Shown here in pieces: positions 22,343 through 34,436 of a DNA stretch of 64,000 nucleotides (positions within the stretch are counted from its first letter, which is position 1; every line of letters begins with the position of its first letter). The position numbers and the translations under genes are program-made. Source of the DNA: Topomyia yanbarensis. Lineage: Eukaryota; Arthropoda; Insecta; Diptera; Culicidae. The notes under the pieces were generated by a model, which saw only the letters and a list, made by a program, of their open reading frames with translations, was not told the origin of the DNA and did no database searches. The stretch covers positions 65,637,771 through 65,701,770 of the forward strand of contig NC_080672.1 in assembly GCF_030247195.1 (NCBI RefSeq), written 5' to 3'.

Positions 22343-22621
22343 CGTGTGATTTTACGTGAAATATCACGTAGAACTCAAAGTAAAGTATCACGGGGCAGTT
22401 CTCGTTAAATTGTACGTGGAATTCTGCGTGACGTTTCACGTGCCAGTTTACGTAATTTCACGTGAAATCATGCGCTCCTTTTGCTCCCGCGCATGATTTC
22501 ACGTGACATTACGTAAACTGGTACGTGAAACATCACGCAGAATTCCACGTACAATTTCACGAGAACTGCCCCGTGAAACTTTACTTGGAATTCTACGTGA
22601 TATTTCACGTAAAACCACGCG
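22343..22621. repeat. Long palindrome within the satellite
   Basis: The left arm (22343-22475) and right arm (22489-22621), ~133 bp each, are reverse complements with only a few differences, around a 13-bp loop (22476-22488, 'tccttttgctccc'). The arms share non-consensus words such as 'cggggcagttctcg' and 'cagtttacgtaa', so this is a true inverted duplication and not a by-product of the self-complementary unit. Confidence 0.9.
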
Positions 22622-25600
22622 TAAAATTTCAACTGCCATTGTTCGTTAAATGTCACATATCACTCCACGTTACATCTTACGGGGAATGAGACTTTACGCG
22701 AAATTTAATGTGAAATTTTTCGCAGAAATTCTGTGTAATGTTATGAATTCCGCGAGTTCCGTTCCGTTTCGAGTGAATTATCACGTGAAATTTCATGCGA
22801 GATTTCACGTGAAATTTAACACACGTGAAATTCACGTTGAAACTTCACGTGACATTTCACAAGGAATTTCACATGGAGTTTCAGTCGAAATAGTATGGAG
22901 AATTTCACGCGCAAATTTTCACGCGAAATTTCACAAGAAATTCCACGTGGAACTTCACGCAGAATTTCACGCGGAGAATCATGTAAAATTCTACTCATAA
23001 TTTCACATTAAATTTCACGCGCTTTTTCACTTGAAATTCCACGCGTAATTTTATGTGAGATTTCACGGGGAACTTCAAGCGAAACGTAACGGAGAATTTC
23101 ACGAAAAAATTCACGCAAAATTTTGCGTCAAACTTCACCTGCGAAATTTTAAGTAAAATTCCACGACAAATTCTTCACGGAATTTCGGGTGAAATATCAC
23201 GTAGAAATTCACGTCAAATTTTACGCGTAATTTAATGTGGGATTTCACGAAAAACTCCACTTGAAGTTTCACATGGAATTTGACGATAAATTTCAAGCGC
23301 AATTCCGCGAGAAATTGCGCACGAAATTCTACATTAAATGTCACGTGAAATTCCACATGAAATTTTACATGAAAATATGCGTGAAATTTCAAGTAAATTC
23401 CCGAGTAAAATTCCGCGTGAAATTTCATGTGAAATTCTGCGTGAAATTTCAGGTGCGCGGAAATTTCACGTAAAATTGGGTGTGAAATTTCACGTGATAT
23501 TTCAAGCGTCATTCAACGCGCAATATCACGAGACATTTAATGTGAAATTCAACATGGAATTGCACGAGGAACTTGAAGTTTCATATTGAATTGAATGAGA
23601 AATTTCAAACGAAATTCAGCGAAAAACTACACGTGAAATTCTACATTAAATAAAAATTTCACTTGAAAATATCTGAAAAATATCTTATGCAATTGCACGT
23701 GATAATACGCGTAAAATTTCAAGAAAATTTCCGCGTGAAATTTCATGTGAGATGTCGCGTGAAATTTTACCGGAAATTCCACATGAAATTTACCAGGAAA
23801 TTTCAAATAAAATTTCACGCAGTTTTACGCGGAAATTTAATTGAAATTCCAGGTGTAATTCCATGGTGAAATTTCATGGGGAATTTCATGCGGAATGTCA
23901 GGTGGAATTTCACGCATGAATCTATGCGGGATTTCACGCGAAATTGCACTAGATTATTATCACTAGATCACAAGAAAATTAACATAAAACTTTGCATAAA
24001 ATTCTACGTGAACTATCACATTAAATTCGGCGTGAAATTTAACGTTAGCTTTAAATCAAATTTCACGAGGAATTTTATGTGGAATTTCACGTCGCATTTC
24101 ACGGGAATTTCTTGTGAAACTTGACGTAGAATTTTATGAAATTTCACGTGATATCTAACATTGAATTTCACGTGTAATTTCAAGTGGAGTTTCCCGCATA
24201 ATTTTATGCGGAGTTCCACGCAGAATTCTACCAATAATTCAAAACGAAATTCCACATGGAATGGCGCGTGATATTTCACATAAATTTTCTCGGCAAATTT
24301 GTAGAGTTGTTCGTGAAATTCCTCTTGAAATTTCATGTTAAATTTCGCATGCAACTCCACTTGAAATTCCACGTCAAATATCATGCGAAATTTCATGTGA
24401 AATACAGCGTTAAATTTAAAATGGAATTCGTAGGAAATTTTGCGTGAAATTTCACGTGAAGTTTCGTGTAAAATTTCGCGTTGAATTCCACGTGAAATTT
24501 CGCGTGGAATTTTATGTAAAATATAAACGTAATTTAACGAAGAATTTTGCGCGAAATTCTACCCGAAATTTCATGTGTAATTCCACATGAAATGATCTGT
24601 GACATTTTGTTTGAATTTACTCGTGAAATTTGTGTATTTAACGTGAAATTTCGCATAAATTTTCTCATGAAATTACGTATGAAATTTCACGTGAAATTCC
24701 GCGTGAAACTTCATGTAAAATTCTACATTGAATGTCACGCAAAATACCACATGAAATTTTTCGTGAGAATGCGCCTGAAGTTTCACGTAAACTCCCGAGA
24801 AAATGTCCGTGAAAAATTTCATTCATCTTCGTGAAATTTCACAGGAATTTTGCGCGGAAATTTACATGAAATTTCACGCGAAATTTTACGTGAAATTTCA
24901 TAGCGAATTTCAGAAAAAATCTTATGTGGAATTTCACACACAATTTAACACAAAAATTCGCGTTAGGTTCCACACGGAATTTCATGCGTAATTTCACAAG
25001 AAATTAATCAAATTTCACGAGAATATCTGCGTAGAATTTTGAGAGAATTTTACGTGATTTCTCACATTAAAATACGCGTGAAATTTCACACGGTCAAATC
25101 AAATTTCAAGTTAAATTTCACAACGTATTTCACGTGAATCTTAAAATAGAATTTCACGAAAGTTCAAGTGGAATTTCACGTAGATTTCAGCGTTAAATTG
25201 TACGGGGAATTTCACGTAAAATTACACAAATTTCGCGCAGAAATTCCGCGTGACATTTCATGTAAAATTCACGTGAAATTCCGTGTGAAATTTCAAGAAG
25301 AAAATTTGCACGTAAAATTTGGCATGAAATTTCACGTGAAATTTCGCGCGACATTCCACGTGGAATTTTAATGCGAAATATTAAATATTAACGTTATATT
25401 AACGTAATTTAACGCACAATTTCGCGGGAATTATACCTGGAAATGAAATTTCACGCGAATTTCTACGTGAAATGAAATGTGAAATTTCAAACGAAAAATT
25501 TATAGAAAATTTACATAGAATTTCACGTGGGATTTCACGCACAAATTTCTCGCGTAAATTCACGTGAAATTTTACGCAAAATTCCGCGTGAAATTTCGCA

Positions 25601-25960
25601 CGGAATTTCACCACAACATCAAATCAAATTTCACGTCACATTTCACGGGAGTTTCAAGTGAAGCTTGACGTAGAATTTCACGAAATTTCACGTAATTTTT
25701 AACGCGAAATTCCGCGTGAAACTTTGCGTTGAAATTCAAATGGAATTTCATGTGTAATATAAGGTCAAATTTCACGTTAAGTTTAACAGGAAATATCACG
25801 TAAAATTACACAAATTCCACGCAAAATTCATGTGAAATATCACGCGTACTTTCATGTTGTATTTCACTTGAAATTCTATCTGGAATATAACGTGAAATAC
25901 ACCGCGGAAAAGGGCGTCATATTCCACACGAATTTCTGCGTGAAATTTGAATAATTCTAA

Positions 25961-27939
25961 GTGAAATTCCGCTAGAAATTTCACGTGAAATTCCGCATGA
26001 AACTGCATTCGAAGTTTCACACAAAGCTTCATGCAAAATTAACGTGAACACCCGCGCAAAATTACTTGTGAAATTCCGCATGGATTTCGACTTTAAATTC
26101 CACCTGAAATTTCCCCTGAAATTCTGTGTGAAATTCCGTGAAAAAATTGCACATGAAGTTTGGCGAAGGTCCACGGAAATTTTCACGTAAAATTACACAA
26201 ATTTCAGGCGAGAATTCATACGAAATACTCCACGTAATTTAACGCAGAATGTCGCGCGAGTTTTTACCTGTAATTTAATGTTAAATTCAACATGAATTGA
26301 CGTGTGATATTTCGCATAAATTTCCGCGCGAAATTCGTTTATTTTGACTTGTAATTCCACGTGAAACATCGTGTAAAATTTTGCGTGGGATTTCACTTTA
26401 AATTGCACTTGAAATTTCAAGTGGAATTCACGTGCAAATTGACGTTACATTTTACGCGACATTCTGCATGAAATTCCGCGGAAAATTCCACATAAAATTA
26501 CACATATTTCATTTCACGTGAAATTCCGTTTGGGATTACACGCGATATTTGAAATTCCGTGTTGAATTTCACGTGAAATCGCGCGTTAAATTCCTCGTGA
26601 AGTGTCGCGTGAAATTACGCTCAAAATTTCACGTCAAGCACCGTGTTAAAGTTCACGCGAAACGCGATACCCCGCGTGAAATATCACGTAAAATTCCACG
26701 TGAAATTTCACGCGAAATTTCGCGTGAAATTCTTGGTAGATTTCCACGAATTCGTGCAATACTGCGTGAAATTTTACGCGGAATTTCACGTGTAATTCCG
26801 GGTGAAATTCACATGATATTCCGCGTGGAATTCCGCGTAAAAATTTACGTGAAAGTTCGCGCGGGATTTAACGTGAAATTTCAATTGAGATTCCGCGTAA
26901 AATTTCACGCATAATTTCACAAAAGTGAAATTCCGCTAGAAATTTCACCTAAAATTCCGCATGAAACTGCACTCGAGGTTTCACGCAAAGTTTCATGCAA
27001 AATTTAGGTGAACACCCATGCAAAATTACACGTGAAATTCCGCATGGATTTCGACTTGAAATTCCACATGAAATTTCCCCTGAAATTCTGTTTGAAATTC
27101 CGTGAAAAAATTGCACGTGAAATTTGGCGAAGGTCCACGGAAATTTTCACGTAAAATTACACAAATTTCAGGCGAGAATTCATTCCAGATACTCCACGTA
27201 ATTTAACGCAGAATGTCGCGCGAGCTTTTACCTGTAATTTAATGTTAAATTCCACATGAATTGACGTGTGATATTTCGCATAAATTTCCGCGCGAAATTC
27301 GTTTATTTTGACTTGTAATTCCACGTGAAACATCGTGTAAAATTTTGCGTGGGATTTCACTTTAAATTGCACTTGAGATTTCAAGTGGAATTCACGTGCA
27401 AATTGACGTTACATTTTACGTGACATTCTGCGTGAAATTCCGCGGAAAATTCCACATAAAATTACACATATTTCATTTCACGTGGAATTCTGCTTGAAAT
27501 TACACGCGATATTTGAAATTCCGTGTTGAATTTCGCGTGAAATCGCGCGTTAAATTCATCGTGAAGTGTCGCGAGAAATTACGCCCAAAATTTCACCTCA
27601 AGTACCGCGTTAAAGTTCACGCGAAACGCGATACCCCGCGTGAAATATCACGTAAAATTCCACGTGAAATTTCACGCGAAATTTCGCGTGAAATTCCTGG
27701 TAGATTTCCACGTGAAATTCCAAGAGAAATTTCGCTTGACATTTCACATAAATTTCCGTGTGGAATTTGTGCAATACTGCGTGAAATTTTACGCGGAATT
27801 TCACGTGTAATTCCGGTTGAAATTCACGTGATATTCCGCGTGGAATTCCGCGTAAAAATTTACGTGAAATTTCGCGCGGGATTTAACGTGAAATTTCAAT
27901 TGAGATTCCGCGTAAAATTTCACGCATAATTTCACAAAA
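25961..27939 (+). repeat. Direct segmental duplication within the satellite (964 and ~1015 bp)
   Basis: Copy 1 (25961-26924) and copy 2 (26925-27939) abut. Both start 'gtgaaattccgctag' and end 'cataatttcacaaaa'. They share many private variants over their whole length at an offset of 964. Copy 2 is longer by 51 bp near 27705-27765, a length that is not a multiple of 12. Identity is high, so the duplication is much younger than the array. Confidence 0.9.
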
Positions 27940-28183
27940 AACGCGCAAATTTTGCTTTAAAATTTTTGGGAAATATCACACGTAATTTAACATGGATTTT
28001 CACTTTAAAGTCTTAATGAATTTTCATGTGAAATTCGTGTGACTTGTGATATTTTGCATGAATTTTAGCACTAAATTTGTGTAATTTGACGTGAGATTCC
28101 GAGCGAATTCTCGCCCGAAATTCCACGTTAAACATCACGTGAAATTTCAAATGAAACTCGGCGTAAAATTTCACGTTAAAATT

Positions 28184-28428
28184 ACACACATAAAAAAATT
28201 TTTTAGTAAAAATAAGAGTTTTTCACTCTTAGCAAAAAACAACCAGTGCATACTCTTAGTTTGGAGGTAAAACTATTATGTTGGCTACTATTTTTCGTTA
28301 GCTTAAAATTTTTGATTATTATTCTTGATTAATTTAAAAGTTTTACTTTCAACCTAACAGTAGGCGTTGGTTGTTTTTTGCTAAGAGCGGAACACTCTTA
28401 CTTTTACCAACATTTTTGTTCTGTGTGT
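28184..28428. mobile_element. 245-bp MITE inserted in the satellite
   Basis: Imperfect ~55-bp inverted ends: the left starts ACACACA at 28184 and runs through 'gtaaaaataagagt' and 'ctcttagcaaaaaacaacca'; the right ends TGTGTGT at 28428 with the complementary words. The interior is AT-rich and unlike the satellite, which resumes on both sides. No coding capacity. Confidence 0.85.
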
Positions 28429-29045
28429 AGCGTAAAATATCACATAGAATCTCGCGTGAAAATTCACGTGAAATCCCGCGTTAAGTTTTGCGTGGAATCT
28501 CACGTGAAATTCTACTTGAAATTCCACGCCAAGTAATTTTTCATGATTTTCCGCGAGAATTTTGTGTAATTTCATGCGAAATTTCTAGTGGTATTCACGT
28601 GAAATTTCACACAAAACCTTACCTGAAATTTCACGCCGAATTTTATGTGAAATTGCACTCGATATTTCATTTGGAATCCCGCGGAAAATCCAGGTGAAAT
28701 TCCTGTTAGAATTTCACGTGAAGTTCTGCGTGATATTTCGCATGAATTTCCGCATGAAATTTGTGTAATTTTACGTGAAAGTTTTACGCGGAATTCCATG
28801 TGGAATTTCCCGTGAAATTTCACCCAGTATTTCACTTGAAATTTTACGCGGAATTGAAATTTAATGCGGAATTTCCCGTGAAATTTCACTTGAAATTTTA
28901 CGCGGAATTTCACCTGAAATTTAATGCGGTATTTCACTTGAAATTTCACGCGGAGTTGCACGTAAAATTTCACATGAAATTCATCGTGAAATTTCATGCC
29001 GCATTTCACGTGAAATTTCAAGCGGGATTGCACTTGAAATCCCTA

Positions 29046-30500
29046 CAATCCGGTCAGGGCAAAGAATTAGTCATAGTAACTTCAAACATATTTCCGATGC
29101 TTGGTAAATAATGGTTGCAGATCAGAGGTGAATAACCGCATTGTGAAGGCTCCTATATAACTAACACATTACCAGCATACATGACTCCTACTGATATTGT
29201 ACAGGGAATAAAGTTCTGTTACTTTGAAAAGCATGGAAATTATAAACAGTTCACTGCGGCGCCACATCAACATATGCCGGTACAGTAAACTCCAAACCCG
29301 AAAACTTCAAGGCAGAAGTTGCGGCCGGAAACACACATTATCACAGGACTCTCGAAACAAATAAAGCACACACTACTAGTCTAGAACACAAACTAAGTTT
29401 GGGTTTTTGTTTTTTGTTGTCGTCTGGATGCGAAAAGAAAAAAAAAGTTCGAAGGTAAACATAAACCCTTTACAAGAAAAAGTTCCTACGGAAGGTGAAC
29501 AGGATGTGTTTGAAGGCTTTCTAAACAACTTTGCAATCCACCGGTTCCGAAACGGCTTTCTGATTTTCAATTTTCCCTAATCATGAAATGGGCCCTCACC
29601 GAATTTCTTTTTTTATTTTCCGTAATTTAGAAACCCCTCCAACCGAAAGCCGAAACCGGAACCGGAGAACGTCAGAGGGAGAGGGAAGTTTTAGTATTTC
29701 ACCCGTCCGGAAGATAAAAGTAAATATGTAGGAGGAACAAAAAGTTTCGCTACTTACTGCCACAGCAGACTACGGGCAACAGGTTGATACGAATGAGGCT
29801 GCATTCAGCCACTGTGGACGAAATCACAAAAAAACGAGAGCGGGAAACATGTCGGTTGTAGTTTTCCAAGTGGTGCTGTTTGGGAGGCGGTGGTAAAGTG
29901 TGTGTGTGCGGAAGGGAGTCGTTTTTGCTGCATGTCAGTGGGCGGGGATTGGGCGCTGAAAAAGCGGAGGTGAAAGATGAAAACAATATCTGTTATGAAA
30001 ATGAATAAATAATTCACGCTGGTGACGTCGCGGTTGTGAAGCGTGGGGGCGTTAGCGGGAAGACACGGTTTCGAGCTTTTGTTATGCTGCACAAGGTAAA
30101 GCATAAAACGATGACAATAAATAACTGAAACGTGAGCTGTTGAATTTATTGCGATTTAAAGCTCTCGTTTTTCAAGCCGGATTCACCGTGCGAGTGTTGG
30201 TTAGTGGTGAAGCGCTACTTTAACATTTTAACTGACTTTTGTTATTTTTTTTTAAATTGAAAACCGTTGACAGCCATTGTTGTTTTTTAATTTTGGTAGC
30301 ATATGGTCTACAATTTAATGTTTTCAAAGAATTTCATATGAACTGCCGTGACTACGTTTAAAAAATTCAATTCCATCGGTCCAATTTTGGTTATTTTATC
30401 GAGAGCAACTGGAAAAAGTTTGTGAATAACACACGTGTCAGCTCTGTAACAAGACGGCATACTGCAGTAAGACAGCCTCTAATAGTCGTTATTTGTTATT
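29046..30500. other. Unassigned DNA between satellite and LINE B
   Basis: Mixed-composition sequence with a GC-richer part (about 29640-30080) and no long frame with a known domain. No TIR pair or match elsewhere in the window was found. It could be single-copy host DNA. Confidence 0.4.
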
Positions 30501-30504
30501 TTTA

Positions 30505-30590
30505 TTATTTATATCTGGGAATATATAAAGGATCCTCGGCTCCGTTTAGCTTGAGCATTATGCCTAATAAAATTGGAGTTATTTAAAAGA
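30505..30590 (+). repeat. Retroposon 3' UTR relic (third copy of the 'atcc-cggctccgtt' end)
   Basis: 'aaaggatcctcggctccgtt' followed by 'tagcttgagcattatgcct' and an A-rich end matches the 3' UTRs at 8947-9050 and 15645-15755 (minus). No gag precedes it, so it is probably a 5'-truncated insertion. Confidence 0.55.
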
Positions 30591-31187
30591 AAAAAATAAT
30601 TTCAATTTTTCTGACACGAATCGTTACTATAATCGAGGCAAATGAAGTAATGAAGTTTGTTTACATCGTGTTTACGTTTTTTTGCTCTGGAGAAAGTTCC
30701 ATTTTATCCGTGTTTTACTTACCGTTTTTCGGCGAAAATATTTCCAGTCGCTTGACGGACATTCTGTTTTGTATCGTGTACTGCTCACCAGTGAAATCCT
30801 TGTGAAAACTTTGAAAACCTTGTGAAAACTTTGTCTACGGCGAAATTGTGAGACTGCAACCTGTGTGTAATTCCCCACAAAAAAAATTACGCGCTCGCTT
30901 CGCCATCTGCACGCGAGTAGTGGAAAGTGTTCCCAACACTTCAACTTTGCGCACAGCGAGACGAAATCTCGGGTGGGTTTTCAAAAGGTCGTAAGCGACA
31001 ATAGGCGGGTTGAAATCAGCCATGAGTTATAGTTGCAAGTTATAGTGCGACTCTCCCGTTAAGGGGATTGAGAAAATTGCATGTCGCGGCCATTGCGGAT
31101 CCATTTTCCACCGCCCCTGTATTCCCAGTATGCAGCGATCTGCACTAGACCTAGTTTCAACAACAACCTGTACTGGCTCTGTGACTA

Positions 31188-31760
31188 TTGTGCTCGCTGT
31201 TTCAACGAGTGGGTGCAGCAATCCGTTTCCACTGCTCCCATTGTGGACACAAAAAATTATGTGAGGCTGTAGATAATTTGAACACAGTCGTCTCAAATCT
31301 CTCGAGCCGTACTGAAAATCATTTTCTGGCCAATTATGGTCCTGTAACTCAAAGGGGGCTGTTTGTCAAGCGACTTCCGGAGGATCTGCCCACTCCGAAA
31401 CGACGTTACGAGAATAATGCTAAAATTCGCGCCACTGCAGCCGCTGTCTGTGGTACTAGAGCCATTCAGCGGAAAATCAGAACAGTTGCGGATGAGCGGG
31501 AGCAATTTTGGGTCTATTTGAGCCGTCTTGACCCGAGCCATACAGTGGAGGAAATCGTTGCCATGACCCAAGAATGCCTTGGAATAAGCGATGCACCCAA
31601 AGCAATTTTGTTGGTCAATAAGGACACCGATCTCACGAAACTCAACTTCGTTTCTTTCCGAGTTGAGCTTCCGAGTGAACTAAAGGATACTGCACTCAAA
31701 GCGTCTACTTGGCCGACTGGAGTATTCATTCGGGAATTTAATTTCGACCAGCTAAAGTAG
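31188..31760 (+). CDS. LINE B ORF1 protein, possibly 5'-frameshifted
   Basis: A 190-residue frame. The central 'QFWVYLSRLDPSHTVEEI', 'QECLG', 'ILLVNKDTDL' and 'TWPTGVFIREF' match LINE A ORF1, and the protein ends 14 residues or fewer after the last. Upstream, an overlapping frame (31081-31272) reads 'LYWLCDYCARCF', and this frame begins with 'CSHCGHKKLC', so an ancestral Cys-rich (zinc-finger-like) N-terminus may have been split by a frameshift near 31190-31260. PHD- or zinc-finger-like ORF1 N-termini occur in CR1-type LINEs. Role: probable RNA-binding ORF1. Confidence 0.65.
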   Translation: MCSLFQRVGAAIRFHCSHCGHKKLCEAVDNLNTVVSNLSSRTENHFLANYGPVTQRGLFVKRLPEDLPTPKRRYENNAKIRATAAAVCGTRAIQRKIRTVADEREQFWVYLSRLDPSHTVEEIVAMTQECLGISDAPKAILLVNKDTDLTKLNFVSFRVELPSELKDTALKASTWPTGVFIREFNFDQLK

Positions 31761-31806
31761 GATAGATTTCGCAAATGGGATACCGGGATGCACCGCAGCT
31801 TGTATT

Positions 31807-32990
31807 ATGGAAGCCCTTGATCCCCCCGCCACACTCCAGCTACTGCAGCCAACGTTCACCAGTCGTCCCGGTCCTGTGTGCGGGAGTGGAGAAAGGGTCT
31901 TCCAAACTTCCCTCTGCGGCAAGTACCCATCCTTTCTGAATAATTCAAGCGCTGAAATGTTCTCCGATTCCAGTTCTCCGTTAATTGTACCGTATCAGCA
32001 CCAGATGCCGTTCTTCCTGCCTGCAAACCGCAGTTGTTTACAAGAGACACCTAGTCCAGCTGCATTTCATACATCCCACGTAATATCGTCTTTTCGGTCA
32101 CCGGGACGCACACTTGCTGCCAGCCGTGAGGAAGCCCTTAGTCCCCCCCCCCCCCACCACAGTCGAGCTCTTCCTGCCAGTGACCAGCAGCCGTCCCGGT
32201 GCTGCGGTGGAGATGGAACGAGCGGTCTTCCGCAAACCTAACTCAGGAAAGTACAATGTATCTGTGAGCTCTTCCTTGCCTCAAAGCTTTTCAATTTCCA
32301 GCATTGGTCAGCGACAGGCTAAACTACTGCTGTACTACCAAAATGTTGGTGGTATTAATTCAATCGTTGAGCAATACCGTCTCGCAGTCTCCGATAAAGT
32401 GTCTTCGTCGAAACATGGTTGAACGATGACACGCTTTCCAGTCAGGTGTTCGGTACTGAATACGAGGTGTTTCGCTGTGACCGGAGCCCCAGCAACAGCC
32501 GAAAATCAAATCCACAGGAGGCGGCGTATTAGTAGCGGTTAAAACCAGTTTGAAGGCAAGCATCGTCGAGAACACTTCTTGGGTTTGTCTAGAGCAGGTT
32601 TGGATGATTATCGAGCTTGGCGATCGTAAGTTGTACTTATATGCGTTGTATGTTCCACCCGACCGCACTCGTGATACCGAATACGTTGAAGCACACAGCA
32701 GCTCAGTGTAAACTATCCTCGAAGATGCTAACGCTGCTGATGAGATCATGGTACTAGGAGATTTTAATCTTCCTAGCATTTCATGGAAATCTTCCCGTAA
32801 TGGATTTCTTTATCCGGATTCGGACCGTTCCGTTCTCCACCCATGTGCAGTGAGGCTACTTGACAGCTATAGCTCAGCCACGTTACTACAAATCAATCCT
32901 ATTGCCAATGAGAATAGCCGCCATCTCGATCTTTATTTTGTCAGCGATCAGATTTCCGCCACATCAATAGTGACGGCTCCCTCTCCCCTA
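31807..32990 (+). pseudogene. LINE B ORF2 linker and AP endonuclease
   Basis: The linker (31807-32300) holds two copies of a motif, 'SRPGPVCGSGERVFQT' (near 31862) and 'SRPGAAVEMERAVF' (near 32191), each followed by '(C/S)GKY'. LINE A has one ('SRPGPASGGREGVFQT', 13003). The nuclease follows in pieces: 'LLYYQNVGGI' (near 32327), 'GGGVLVAVKTSLK', 'IMVLGDFNLPSISW' (near 32745) and 'HLDLYFVSDQ' (near 32922). A stop at 32708-32710 and several frame changes interrupt it. Confidence 0.75.
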
Positions 32991-33009
32991 GTAAAACCAG
33001 TGGCACATC

Positions 33010-34436
33010 ATCCTCCACTGACCGCCACGATTGATAGCTCTGTGGTGCATGACTTCGATATATTACCGCTTTCTATCTCCTACAATTTCCGTAAAGCTGA
33101 TCATCGCAGTATCGCAGACCTTCTTTCCACCATCGATTGGGAAAATATTCTGGACCCCGAAGATGTCGAAACCGCAGTTCAAACCTTTTCAAACGTTCTG
33201 GTGTATGCTATTGACAGGCCCTGCGGAGGTTTACCAAGTATCGCACAATATCACTCAGAGACTATTACGTCAGTCTCAACCATGCATACAAACGAGCCAG
33301 CCAACACTGTTTCTATCGATATCAGCAAAATATTCAGCGTAATCTCAAGTCGCATCCTAAACGTTTCTGGAAATATGTGAACGAGCAGCGCAAGGAATCA
33401 GGGCTGCCGTCGTCTATGACTTTCAATAGGAACAAATAGGAATACTACATCTCGAGACATATGTGCACTTTTCTCGGAAAAATTCACGAATGTATTCACA
33501 GATGAGGCACTATGAGCAAATCGAACTCGCTGCTAGCAGAGCTCCACTTGTGGGTCACACTCTGGGTGCTATCGATTTTAATGCAATGATGATTACCAGA
33601 GCTTCCTCTCGACTTAAGTCATCTTTCAATCCGGGACCCGACGGCCTCCCCTCCGCGATACTGAAAAGGCACATCGAAGTTTTGGTTGATCCGCTTCTTC
33701 AAATCATTAGAGTATCTATTACTAGAGGTATTTTTCCATCTTGCTTGTTTACACCGACTTATCTGCCGCTTTCGACAAGATAAATCACGATATCACAATC
33801 GCAAAAATGGAGAGATTTGGAATAAATTGTGGTGTTTTGCAGTTGTTTCGATCCTACCTCACAGACCGAGATATAGCGGTTGTCATAGGAGATTGTCAGG
33901 CCCCCACCTTCATTTCTACGTCAGGAATACCTCAAGGAAGCCACTTGGGACCGTTGATGTTTCTGATATACTTCAATGAAGTACATCTAATTCTGAAGAC
34001 TCCCCGATTGTCCTTCGCGGATGATCTCATGATTTTTCGCATAATTCGTACAATTGAAGATTGCAGAATTCTCCAACAGCAGCTTCAAGCCTTTGCTGAC
34101 TAGTGTTCCATGAACCGCATGTATGAAGTGCTCGGTAATATCATTTTCACGGAAAAAGGATTCGAGATATTTTAAGTATCGTCTTCTAGAAACAGAAATC
34201 GAACGCGTCAGTCACGTGAAGGACCTGGGAGTGATTCTGGATTCTCAACTTACGTTCAAACAACACGTCTCCAATGCAGTCGGTAAAGCATCTCGAGCAC
34301 TGGGATGCATCTTCAGAATAGCCAAAAATTTTACGGATATATATTGTCTCAAATCGCTCTACTGTTCTTTATCGCGAATAATTCTAGAATATTGCTTTGA
34401 AGTTTGGAGTCCAAACTACAATAATGGCGATGAGAG
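33010..34436 (+). pseudogene. LINE B reverse transcriptase with internal deletion
   Basis: Segments in changing frames: 'FNPGPDGLPSAILKRH' (near 33629), then an abrupt join at ~33745 to 'VYTDLSAAFDKINHDI', 'SGIPQGSHLGPLMFLIYF' (near 33920), the catalytic 'SFADDLMIF' (near 34014), 'VKDLGVILDSQLTFKQH' and 'CLKSLYCSLSRIILEYCF'. The part between GPDG and the palm Asp is missing, so finger motifs are lost. The sequence breaks at 34436 where the hAT-like element begins, and resumes at 35879. Confidence 0.8.

Larger units (their letters stand above)
21960..29045. repeat. Self-complementary 12-bp minisatellite, unit CACGTGAAATTT
   Basis: About 7.1 kb is made of diverged tandem copies of a 12-bp unit close to CACGTGAAATTT. 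For example, 23351-23450 and 24690-24800 parse into successive 12-mers without slippage. The unit is two palindromes, CACGTG and AAATTT, so its reverse complement is a rotation of itself and both strands carry the same repeat. Frames in phase with it read His-Val-Lys-Phe or Arg-Glu-Ile-Ser on either strand, which explains many open frames of 60-150 codons that are not genes. Copies differ mostly at CpG (CG to TG or CA) and at the last bases. Phase breaks, a long palindrome (22343-22621), a ~1-kb duplication (25961-27939) and a MITE (28184-28428) interrupt it. Confidence 0.95.

Noticed and set aside
21960..29045. Many open frames with KFHV or REIS tetrapeptides, and the look of a CRISPR-like array
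   Set aside because: The frames follow from the 12-bp unit on both strands. There are no spacers, and the sequence is eukaryotic.
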